The notes beneath the pieces were generated by a model, which had not been told where the DNA came from, did no database searches, and saw only the letters and a program-made list of their open reading frames with translations. A program made the translations under genes and the position numbers. DNA of 58,736 bases from Frigoribacterium sp. Leaf186 (lineage in GTDB: Bacteria; Actinomycetota; Actinomycetes; Actinomycetales; Microbacteriaceae): assembly GCF_001423905.1 (NCBI RefSeq), contig NZ_LMPQ01000001.1, positions 1,111,697 to 1,170,432 on the forward strand. The letters are read 5' to 3'. How positions within the stretch are numbered: position 1 is the stretch's first letter; every line of letters begins with the position of its first letter. Shown here piece after piece: positions 23,154 through 30,343 of this stretch.

Positions 23154-24674
23154 ATGGGCATCAGTCGGCGAGCGTTCTTGACGGGTTCGGTCTCGGGGGC
23201 CGCGGTCCTCGTGCTGTCCGCGTGCACGACGGACGCGCCCGCGCCGACCGGCAGCGCCACGCCGACCGGCAGCGCGCCGACCCCGACGCCGACCCCGTCC
23301 GCCGCCCCGACGGGCACGGTGGCCCCCGCGGCCTTCCGTCGCAGTTCGTGGAGCGACGACCCCTACGCGCTCGGCGCCACGAGCCATCTGACGCCCGGCA
23401 CGACCGACGCCGACCGCCGTCTGCTCGGCACCCCGATCGACGACCGGCTCTTCTTCGCCGGTGAGGCCGTGGCCGCGTCGATGGGCGGCACGGTCTACGG
23501 GGCCCGCCAGTCGGGCTACGACGTCGCGGCCCAGGTCGCCGAGGTCGCCGCGACCGACGAGCGCATCGCCGTCATCGGCGCCGGCATCGCCGGGGCGACG
23601 GCCGCGCGCTCCCTGGTCGAGCGGGGCTACGACGTCGTCGTCGTCGAAGCCAGGGGTCGGGTCGGCGGTCGGGTGCACAGCGTCCACGACGACGACTGGC
23701 CCTACCCGCTCGAGCTCGGCGTCGGTCTGCTCGAGGGTTCCGGCGCGGTCGCCCTCGAGGCCGCCCTCGCGCTGGCCCGGGTCCGCACCCGCCCCCTCGA
23801 CGACACCCTCGAGGTCCGCACCTCCGACGGCACCGTCGACTCGCTCGGCGACGCCGCCGACCGGCTCGACCGGGCGGCGTCGTGGGCGTCCGCGCGGGCC
23901 GGGTCGAGCGATGCCGACGTCGGCACCAGCGTCACGGACGCCCTCGCGGGGTCCGGTGCCGACCAGGTCTCGACCTCTCCGGGCCCCGACGGCGTCTCGG
24001 ACGCCGACCGGCTCGCCCTCGTGCTCGACGACCTGCTGCCCGCCCGCTGGGGTGCCGCAGCCGACGACCTCTCGGCCGCCGTCCTCGGCGACGACCCCTC
24101 GGCCGACCTGCTGCCCACGGGCGCGACCCTCGTCACAAGCGGCCTGTCCGGCTTCGTGGCGGGTCTGCTCGACGGGCTCGACGTGCTCCGCGACAGCAAC
24201 GTCGTGCGGCTGCAGTACGGCGACCAGGGCGTGGGGCTGCGCTTCGCGACGGGCGAGTCGCTCTCGGTCGACCGCGCCGTGTCGACCATCCCGCTCGGCG
24301 TGCTCAAGTCCGGCGTCCCCGAGTTCTCCCCCGAGCTGCCCTCGACCCACGCCGACGCGATCGAGGCCCTCGGCGTCGGCACCCGCGAGGTGCTCTGGCT
24401 GCGCTTCGACGAGGCCTTCTGGTCGACGCAGGCGACCGTCTGGGCCGTGCTCGACGACGACGCGCCCTTCCGGCTGTTCGTCAACCTCATGCCGGCCACG
24501 GGCGCCCCGGTGCTCCTCGCCCTGACGGGTGGCGAGGCCGCGTCCGCGGTCGCCGACCTCGACGACGACGACGCCGTGGCGGCCGCGATGCAGAGCCTCG
24601 CGCCCTACCTCGACCTCGTGGCCGAGGGGTCGCCCGCGCCCACCGACGAGCCGTCGGCCGACCCGACCGCCTGA
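23154..24674 (+). CDS. Flavin amine oxidase-family lipoprotein with circularly permuted domain order
   Basis: 506 residues. The start carries a Tat-like signal (SRRAFLTG) and lipobox LSAC with Cys24, then a Thr/Pro linker to about 58. Residues 61-128 read WSDDPYALGATSHLTPG, then RLFFAGEA, GGTVYGARQSGYDVAAQV: this is the segment that normally ends a monoamine oxidase. Only afterwards, at about 137-176, does the FAD dinucleotide motif appear (RIAVIGAGIAGATAARSLVE, then VVVVEARGRVGGRVHS), which normally begins it. The protein ends just after LTGGEAAS and AAAMQSLAPYL, precisely where the displaced segment would follow. Known family role is oxidation of amines or polyamines with FAD; here it would sit on the outer face of the membrane. 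Confidence 0.85.
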   Translation: MGISRRAFLTGSVSGAAVLVLSACTTDAPAPTGSATPTGSAPTPTPTPSAAPTGTVAPAAFRRSSWSDDPYALGATSHLTPGTTDADRRLLGTPIDDRLFFAGEAVAASMGGTVYGARQSGYDVAAQVAEVAATDERIAVIGAGIAGATAARSLVERGYDVVVVEARGRVGGRVHSVHDDDWPYPLELGVGLLEGSGAVALEAALALARVRTRPLDDTLEVRTSDGTVDSLGDAADRLDRAASWASARAGSSDADVGTSVTDALAGSGADQVSTSPGPDGVSDADRLALVLDDLLPARWGAAADDLSAAVLGDDPSADLLPTGATLVTSGLSGFVAGLLDGLDVLRDSNVVRLQYGDQGVGLRFATGESLSVDRAVSTIPLGVLKSGVPEFSPELPSTHADAIEALGVGTREVLWLRFDEAFWSTQATVWAVLDDDAPFRLFVNLMPATGAPVLLALTGGEAASAVADLDDDDAVAAAMQSLAPYLDLVAEGSPAPTDEPSADPTA

Positions 24675-25399
24675 CCCGCGCCTCCCGGACCCGCGCCTCC
24701 CCGACCCGCGGCTCCTCGTCCCGCGACCGCAGGAGGCGCGGTGCGCGTCGTCGACGACGGCCCACCGCCCAGCCGCCCCCTGGCGTGCGGCCGCACGTGA
24801 CTCAGGGCGACGAGCGCGACGACCACCCCGACGATCGTCCCGAGGGCGATGCCGTTGTAGAGGACGAACTCGCCCGGCCAGGTCACCTGGGCCGGGTCGA
24901 GGAAGAAGTACGGGTACCAGCCGACGTCGGCCCCGCGGACGATCGTGTAGACCCCCCAGACCAGCGGGAACACCAGCACGACGGAGACGACGCGCCACCG
25001 GACCCGGGGACGGTCGGGCCCCAGCACCCAGTCCACGAGCACGAACGTCGGGATCACGAAGTGCAGCACCTGGCTCGACCAGGGCACCTCGATGCGGTAG
25101 TCGTGGCTCGCCGACTCGGCCACGATGATGCCGAACACGATGCCCGACACGATGACGTAGGTGCTGACCAGGGCGTGCACGGAGGCGAACCACCCGGGTT
25201 CCGGCCGACCGACGAGCAGCAGCACCCCGGCGGTCGCGAGCACGACCACGTTGGCCATGTTGCTCTGCTGCGTGAAGTAGCTGAAGTAGTTGATCGAGCT
25301 GAAGGTGCTGAACCCGAGGACGTAGACGAAGTCCGCGACCAGGGCGACGACGCCGACGGCGGCCACGAGCAGGCGTAGGACGCCGACGATCCGTCGCAC
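24605..25399 (-). CDS. Pr6Pr-family (FAR-17a/AIG1-like) membrane protein
   Basis: 264 residues with six hydrophobic spans in the first 205. Features typical of the family: INYFSYFTQQSNMANVVVL after TM1, HDYRIEVPWSSQVLHFVIP, a conserved LVDW after TM4, and a PYFFLDP segment before the last span. The eukaryotic relatives hydrolyse hydroxy-fatty-acid esters in the membrane; bacterial function is unknown. The last 55 residues are Gly/Ala-rich readthrough of a repetitive region, and the 3' 70 bp overlap the convergent amine oxidase gene, so the functional C-terminus probably ends near residue 207. Confidence 0.82.
   Translation of the reverse strand: MRRIVGVLRLLVAAVGVVALVADFVYVLGFSTFSSINYFSYFTQQSNMANVVVLATAGVLLLVGRPEPGWFASVHALVSTYVIVSGIVFGIIVAESASHDYRIEVPWSSQVLHFVIPTFVLVDWVLGPDRPRVRWRVVSVVLVFPLVWGVYTIVRGADVGWYPYFFLDPAQVTWPGEFVLYNGIALGTIVGVVVALVALSHVRPHARGRLGGGPSSTTRTAPPAVAGRGAAGRGGAGPGGAGQAVGSADGSSVGAGDPSATRSR
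24674..24745. repeat. Tandem GACCCGCGCCTCC repeats at the convergent gene end
   Basis: Three approximately 16-bp units (GACCCGCGCCTCCCG-like) follow the amine oxidase stop, and an inverted AGGAGGCGCGGTG lies at about 24731. Together they can form alternative hairpins between the convergent genes. Confidence 0.55.
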
Positions 25400-25573
25400 C
25401 GTGTCACGCCCTCCGGGTCTGGTCGTGGTCTGGGGAGACGTCGATCGTACTAGCCCCCACCGACGGCCCCGACGCGACGAGGCCGGGCGAGCACGTCGTG
25501 GTGACGTGCCGGCCCGGCCTCGGTGTTCAGTGCTCGGTGCCGCCGTGACGCGGCACCGTCGCCGATCAGGGGA

Positions 25574-26413
25574 TCAGCTGGGGATGTAGTTGAAATCGTC
25601 CGGGTTCGGGCCGGTGCGCTCGTCCTTGTTCAGGCCGGTGATCGCCGCGACGTCGGCGTCGGTCAGCTCGAAGTCGAACAGGTCGAAGTTCTCCTCGACG
25701 CGCGACCGCGTGACCGACTTCGGGAAGACGATGTCGCCCCGCTGGATGTGCCAGCGCAGCGTCACCTGGGCGGTCGTCTTGCCGACGCGCTCGGCGATCT
25801 CGGTGATCGTCTCGTCCTTCAGCACGCCGCCCTGGGCGATGGGTGACCAGGCCTCGGTGTGGATGCCCTTCGAGACGCCGAACTCGCGCAGGGCGTCCTG
25901 CGTCAGGTACGGGTGCACCTCGATCTGGTTGACGACCGGCACGACCGACCCCTCGTCGAGGATGCGCTCGAGGTGGGCCTGCTGAAAGTTCGAGACGCCG
26001 ATGGACTTGGCGCGACCGCTGGCGTGGATCTCTTCCATGGCCTTCCAGGTCTCGACGTAGTCGACGTCGATGCCGGGCAGGGGCCAGTGGATGAGGAAGA
26101 GGTCGACGTAGTCCTGCTTCAGGGCGTCGAGCGTGCCGTCGAAGGCCTTCAACGCGTCGTCGCGCTTGTGGAAGCCGTTGTTGAGCTTCGAGGTGACGAA
26201 GATGTCGGCGCGGTCGATGCCGCTCTCGGCGATGGCCTCGCCGACGCCCGCCTCGTTGCCGTACATCTCGGCGGTGTCGATGTGGCGGTAGCCGACCTCG
26301 AAGGCCGTCAGCGTGGCGTCCTTCGTCTCGGCCGGGTCGACCTGGTAGACGCCGAACCCGAGCTGGGGGATCTGGATTCCGTTGTTCAGGGTGATGGTGG
26401 GGATCGTGGTCAT
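25574..26413 (-). CDS. Aldo/keto reductase (2,5-diketo-D-gluconate reductase-like, AKR5 type)
   Basis: 279 residues from the ATG at 26411-26413. The AKR tetrad is present in order: Asp and Tyr in YRHIDTAEMYGNE, Lys in IFVTSKLNN, His in LFLIHWP. Cofactor-binding residues lie in FPKSVTRSRVEEN near the end. The short length and GIQIPQLGFGVYQ opening fit the DkgA/B branch, which reduces 2,5-diketogluconate, methylglyoxal and other carbonyls with NADPH. A longer in-frame start upstream reads through the intergenic region and was rejected. It is monocistronic. Confidence 0.92.
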   Translation of the reverse strand: MTTIPTITLNNGIQIPQLGFGVYQVDPAETKDATLTAFEVGYRHIDTAEMYGNEAGVGEAIAESGIDRADIFVTSKLNNGFHKRDDALKAFDGTLDALKQDYVDLFLIHWPLPGIDVDYVETWKAMEEIHASGRAKSIGVSNFQQAHLERILDEGSVVPVVNQIEVHPYLTQDALREFGVSKGIHTEAWSPIAQGGVLKDETITEIAERVGKTTAQVTLRWHIQRGDIVFPKSVTRSRVEENFDLFDFELTDADVAAITGLNKDERTGPNPDDFNYIPS

Positions 26414-26745
26414 GTGTAGAGCCAACCACCGACCACCGTCGAGCCTTCCGAGAAAGCCCTGGTGCACGTACCCCGGGCGTGTTACAGTCATGAGTCGCTT
26501 GGGCCTCTCTTCTCACAGAGTCCCCGTGCGTTGACGACCGAGTCCACACCGGTCCACCGCTCGAAAAGCCTCGCGAGACGACCTCGCCGGATGCGCACGA
26601 CGACCACCGATCGTCGTTGCCCTACTTCTCCGGCCGCCGTCACCGCGGGCCCGACCACCGCCGCACGGCGGACCACGACCGCCCTTCCGGCGGGTCGTCC
26701 CACAGATTCTGTCGCAGCACAGAGCACACATCGAAATCGAGCATC
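26414..26745. other. 332-bp gap between divergent genes; possible 14-codon upstream ORF
   Basis: The gap separates the aldo/keto reductase start (minus) from the small OB-fold-like gene (plus). TACAGT at 26483-26488 could be a -10 element, but no convincing -35 is seen. Immediately after it, ATG at 26490 opens a 14-codon frame (MSRLGLSSHRVPVR) ending in TGA at 26532-26534; it lacks a ribosome site and may be chance. The rest looks non-coding and I see no stable riboswitch-like fold. Confidence 0.3.
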
Positions 26746-27024
26746 ATGAACGACATCATCAGCATCACCGGCACGGTCGCGACCGCGCCCACCCTGACCA
26801 CCGCCCGTCTCGTCGAGTTCGTCGTCGTCGACGACCACGGCACCGAGTTCGCCGTCCGCGCCTGGCGCGACGACGTCACGGCCGCCGTCCGCCCCGGCGC
26901 GACGGTCACCGTCCACGGCGCCGCCGGCTGGGTCATCCCCGGCCGCAGCTGGCGTCACGAGCCGAGCCGCACCATCGTGCAGGCCTCGTCGGTCGAGACG
27001 CGCGAGCTCGCCCTCGCCGCCTAG
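26746..27024 (+). CDS. Small stand-alone protein resembling an SSB-type OB-fold
   Basis: 92 residues. It starts MNDIISITGTVATAPTLTTA, close to the first strand and loop of single-stranded-DNA-binding proteins (x-x-G-x-V-x-T-x-P-x-L), then LVEFVVVDDHGTEFAVRAWR (strands 2-3, with an aromatic-basic end), PGATVTVHGAAGW (strand 4) and a final RTIVQASSVETREL strand. There is no acidic C-terminal tail for partner binding and no second domain, so if it is an OB-fold it is minimal and may bind another ligand. No clear ribosome site; the start rests on the fold. GC bias and a following hairpin support a real gene. Confidence 0.6.
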   Translation: MNDIISITGTVATAPTLTTARLVEFVVVDDHGTEFAVRAWRDDVTAAVRPGATVTVHGAAGWVIPGRSWRHEPSRTIVQASSVETRELALAA

Positions 27025-27055
27025 GTCGCCCCCGCGCCCGAGGCGCGACGAGCCG

Positions 27056-27094
27056 AGGAGGCGCGGTGAGGCTGTCGGCCGCACCGCGCCTCCT
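27056..27094. terminator. 13-bp hairpin AGGAGGCGCGGTG after the small OB-fold-like gene
   Basis: AGGAGGCGCGGTG (27056-27068) pairs perfectly with CACCGCGCCTCCT (27082-27094). It lies 31 bp after the stop codon and before the convergent hydrolase gene. Member of the GGAGGCGC family; no U-tract. Confidence 0.6.
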
Positions 27095-27116
27095 GCGGTC
27101 CCCGCCCCCGACGACC

Positions 27117-27150
27117 ACGGGCCCGGCCACCGAGAGGTGACCGGGCCCGT
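27117..27150. terminator. Second hairpin at the same convergent junction
   Basis: ACGGGCCCGGCCAC (27117-27130) and GTGACCGGGCCCGT (27137-27150) pair at 13 of 14 positions with a 6-nt loop. It lies on the 3' side of the convergent EEP-family gene and is unrelated in sequence to the GGAGGCGC family. Confidence 0.6.
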
Positions 27151-27214
27151 CGTCGTCCCCGCTGGCCGAAGGCCTGCTCGGGGCACGGGGTCAGAGACTC
27201 AGGGGCTCAGGGGG

Positions 27215-27883
27215 TCAGAGGCCCTGGGCGCGCACCAGGATCGGACGGTGGTCGCTGACGCCGGCGGGCAAGGTGACGACGTCCTCGATCTTGAGGTCGT
27301 AGCTCGTCGCGAAGTCGAAGTGGCCCTTGACGTACTTGTAGCCGAGGTAGGTCGGGGTCGAGCTGCGGGTGAGCACGAAGCCGTCGCGCTCGATGTGCTT
27401 CCGCAGGCCGCCGTGGAACCACGGGTAGTTGAAGTCGCCCACCATCAGCATCGGCACGCCCGGCGCGAGCGCGCGCATCAGGCGGTGGGCCGACTCGACC
27501 TGCTTCTTGCGCAGCGCGTTGGTGGCCGTGAGCGGGGCGGCGTGGAACGAGCCGATCAGGACGTCCCGCCCGCTCTGCCGGTCGGCCAGGTGCATGGCGA
27601 GCAGACGCTCGTGCGCCGGCGACATGACCCGGTCGTGCATCGACTTCTTGAGCGCGTAGACGTTCGTGCCCAGCAGCTCGAACCGCGTACGCCGGTAGTA
27701 GGCCGCGAGCCCCAGCCGGTTGTTCTGCGTCGACGCCGCGAGGGCGAAGTCGCCGAACTCGTCGGGGATGTCCTTCGTGTCGGCCTCTTGGAGGCACAGC
27801 ACGTCGGCGTCGTTGTCCTCGGCCAGCGATCGGATCTCGCCCTTGGCGGTGTGCTCGCGCAGGTTGTAGCTGACGACGCGCAT
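27215..27883 (-). CDS. Endonuclease/exonuclease/phosphatase (EEP) family hydrolase
   Basis: 222 residues from the ATG at 27881-27883, giving the family-typical opening MRVVSYNLREH; a GTG eight codons earlier is possible. All EEP motifs are present: catalytic Asn in SYNLR, metal-binding Glu in LCLQEAD, the HAAPLTATNALR segment, the Asp/Asn pair in VGDFNYPWF and the terminal SDHRPIL. These Mg-dependent enzymes cleave phosphodiesters in nucleic acids, lipids or inositol phosphates. The small single-domain form without signal peptide suggests a cytoplasmic nuclease or phosphatase, but the substrate is open. Confidence 0.9.
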   Translation of the reverse strand: MRVVSYNLREHTAKGEIRSLAEDNDADVLCLQEADTKDIPDEFGDFALAASTQNNRLGLAAYYRRTRFELLGTNVYALKKSMHDRVMSPAHERLLAMHLADRQSGRDVLIGSFHAAPLTATNALRKKQVESAHRLMRALAPGVPMLMVGDFNYPWFHGGLRKHIERDGFVLTRSSTPTYLGYKYVKGHFDFATSYDLKIEDVVTLPAGVSDHRPILVRAQGL

Positions 27884-27960
27884 GGTGTGTCCGTTGTGTT
27901 CATCCACGAGTAGCGAACCTAGTCCACGAGTGTTTCGAGCATGTGCAGGTTGGACGAACG

Positions 27961-28009
27961 GGGGGTGCCGGGCGCCGCGGACGTCACGTCCGCCGCACCC
28001 GGCACCCCC
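27961..28009. terminator. Strong hairpin downstream of the surface-adhesin gene
   Basis: GGGGGTGCCGGG (27961-27972) pairs perfectly with CCCGGCACCCCC (27998-28009), and an inner stem GCGGACG (27977-27983) pairs with CGTCCGC (27987-27993). It begins 10 bp beyond the adhesin stop codon. No U-tract. Confidence 0.7.
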
Positions 28010-28018
28010 GGTCGCGTG

Positions 28019-29713
28019 CTATGCGTCGCTGTTCGTGCGGTCGGTGCCGGCCGCCGTCACGGCGCGGGCCGCCCGACGACGGGTGCCGATGACGAGCGCG
28101 GCTCCGAGCAGGGTGAGCAGCGCGGCCAGGCCGACCGGGCCGGCCAGCTCGGCGCCGGTGAAGGCGAGACCGGTCGTGGTGCCCCGGGGCGTGGTCGCGA
28201 CCGGGGTGGTCGGGCCCGCCGCGGGGACGGCGACGGCGGCCGGCGTCGTCGGCGAGGCCGACGGCGTGGTGGGCGTGCCCACGGCGGCGGGGACCCGGGC
28301 GAACCAGTCGTTCGAGGCCGTCACGGCCTGACCGGACTCGATGCCGCGCGCCGTGACGGTGCCGACGTCGTGGTGGTCGACGTCACCGGCCTGGACTCCG
28401 GCGAGGGCCGCGGTGCAGTCGAACGAGTCACCGACCGCGAACGGTCCGGCCCACGTCACGCCCGTCGCCGGGCCGCCGAGGGGCGAGAAGTCGCAGCTGA
28501 GACCGGTGACAGTGCCGTTGGCGACGACCGCGTCCGAGACGGTGACGCCGGCGAGCGCGTCGGCACCGGTGTTGGTCACCTGGTACGCGAGCGAGGCGGT
28601 GCCGTCGACGCCGAGTCGGACCGCGGTCTCGGCGGTGTCGGCCGCGTTGCCCGAGGCATCGTCCTTGGTGATGGTCACGGCGGACACGGGCACGTCACCG
28701 CTGCCCTGGCCGCCGGCCGAGGCCTGCGTCTTCGAGGCGCTGACCTGGCCGTCCTGTGTGACGCCGGCACGGACGGTCGAACCGGTCGCCACGTTGGTGA
28801 AGGTCTGCGGGGCGGTCGCGGTGCCGGTGGCTGCGGGCAGGCTGACGGCCACGGAGGTGCGGTACTGGGCGGTGCCGGCCTCGGCACCCCACGTCGCCGT
28901 GTAGCCGGCGGGCGTGCAGTCGAACGTGAGCGGGGTGACGACGACCGGGGCGGCGAGGGTGCCGTCGGCCTTGGTCCGGATCTCGGTGAACGCCGCGGTG
29001 TCGCAGTCGAAGGTCCATGCCTGGCCGGCGGGGACCGAGTCGCTGACGGAGGCCGAGTCGAACGGTCCGACGGGCGTGTTGACGCTCCAGACGAGGAAGT
29101 CCTCGGCCGTCACGCGGCCCTGGTCGGCGCCGGTGTAGGTGCCGAACTTCGTGACGACGTCCGACCCACGCAGCGTGCCCGTGGGGGTGACGACCGTGGT
29201 GAAGGTCGCGCCGTCGTTCGTGGTCGAGGTGAAGGGCGTGGGCTGACCCGACGGCGTGGTCGACGACTCGAAGTCGGAACGGACGAAGGCCGAACCCTTC
29301 GTGTTGAGGTGGTCCTCGGCGTAGGCCGTCATGGTGAAGGTGACGACGAAGGGCTCGGTCCGCTGGACCGTCGCCTCGGCTACGACCTGGTCGGTCGCAG
29401 GGTCGCGCAGGGCGAAGCCGGTGGGCAGGTTCTTGAGGTGGTCGCTGAGGGTCAACGTGAAGGTGTCGCCCTCCAGGGTGCCGTTGGGCACCTGCCACGC
29501 GATCTCGGTCGTCAGCTGCTGACCCTGACGGGGGTTGGTCGGCGAGACGGTCACGTCGGTGATGGCACCGCTGACCTCCTTGGCCTGGGCGGAGGTCGCC
29601 GGCCCGGTGAGGGCGGCGGTTCCGGCCAGTGCCAGCACGGCGAGCAGGGCGGCGGACAGGCGCAGGGCCCTCCGCCCGCGACGGGGAGTCCCCGCGAGGG
29701 TGAGCGAGTGCAT
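28019..29713 (-). CDS. Sortase-anchored surface protein with adhesin-like and DUF11-like beta domains
   Basis: 564 residues with an AAGG site before the ATG. Signal peptide about 1-44 (hydrophobic LSAALLAVLALAGTAALTG). Residues 46-200 (DVTVSPTNPRQGQQL, IAWQVPNGTLEGDTFTLTLS, then LRDPATDQVVAEATV) match the pattern of MSCRAMM-type fibrinogen/collagen-binding adhesin domains: promoter-like VPDGT-GDTF strands followed by FTMTAYAEDH. A second beta region with paired cysteines and DUF11-like SLAYQVTNTGADALAGVTVS follows (about 355-465). A Pro/Thr stalk leads to LAFTGAE, a membrane span and RRRAAR: an LAxTG sortase signal of actinobacterial type. It should be cell-wall linked. No sortase is encoded in the window. 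Confidence 0.82.
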   Translation of the reverse strand: MHSLTLAGTPRRGRRALRLSAALLAVLALAGTAALTGPATSAQAKEVSGAITDVTVSPTNPRQGQQLTTEIAWQVPNGTLEGDTFTLTLSDHLKNLPTGFALRDPATDQVVAEATVQRTEPFVVTFTMTAYAEDHLNTKGSAFVRSDFESSTTPSGQPTPFTSTTNDGATFTTVVTPTGTLRGSDVVTKFGTYTGADQGRVTAEDFLVWSVNTPVGPFDSASVSDSVPAGQAWTFDCDTAAFTEIRTKADGTLAAPVVVTPLTFDCTPAGYTATWGAEAGTAQYRTSVAVSLPAATGTATAPQTFTNVATGSTVRAGVTQDGQVSASKTQASAGGQGSGDVPVSAVTITKDDASGNAADTAETAVRLGVDGTASLAYQVTNTGADALAGVTVSDAVVANGTVTGLSCDFSPLGGPATGVTWAGPFAVGDSFDCTAALAGVQAGDVDHHDVGTVTARGIESGQAVTASNDWFARVPAAVGTPTTPSASPTTPAAVAVPAAGPTTPVATTPRGTTTGLAFTGAELAGPVGLAALLTLLGAALVIGTRRRAARAVTAAGTDRTNSDA

Positions 29714-30343
29714 GGTGGTGCCTTTTTCGGGTAGAGCGGACGCGCGCCTCGACCTGTTCGCCCGGTGCCGTGTTCGGGTACGGCGCCGGGGTCGGGTGAA
29801 CAGGGATCGTCACGTCTCGGGTGCCCCCAAACTAGGGCCGCGTTGCTGACAAAGTCCACCGTTCGGGGGACAGATCACCCGGATGGGCGAACGGGCGACG
29901 CCGGAGGTCCCCCGATCCACCCACTTCGGGGGACGGATGCGCGGGCTCGACGACCCGTGGTGACGGCAACTCCTGCCGCCTGCGCCGCGCCGCACGAGGA
30001 AGCGGGCGACACGGGCGGCCCCGCGGCAGGCGCCAGGAGTTGCCACCCGGCGGAGCGCTGTGGGGCAGGGCGGGGGCGGGCCGGGGCCGCGAGTGCGAGC
30101 CGGTGCCGGCCGAGCCGGGAGGGGGCGGCAACTCCTGCTCCCCGCGCCCGCCGGGGCCCCGATGCCGGGCGGCACCGCGCGGGCACGGCACCAGCCAGGA
30201 GTTGCCGCCGGGGGCGGGGCGGGGCGGGCGGGCAGGCGGGCGGGGCGGACGCACGAGGAGGCGGTGGCCACCTCCCGAGGGAAGGTGACCACCGCCTCCT
30301 GGCCGTCAGGCCGTCAGGCCGTCAGGCCGTCAGGCCGGGCCTG
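29714..30343. repeat. 630-bp gap with two GGCAACTCCTG hairpins and a terminator for the subtilase
   Basis: Two large hairpins, each bounded by GGCAACTCCTG and CAGGAGTTGCC: 29965-29975 with 30034-30044, and 30127-30137 with 30196-30206. A third hairpin, AGGAGGCGGTGG (30256-30267) with CCACCGCCTCCT (30289-30300), lies nearest the subtilase end and is the likely terminator. GGCCGTCA is then repeated four times at 30301-30332, 11 bp past the subtilase stop. No gene is evident. The adhesin promoter must lie in 29714-29880 but I could not place it. Confidence 0.7.
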
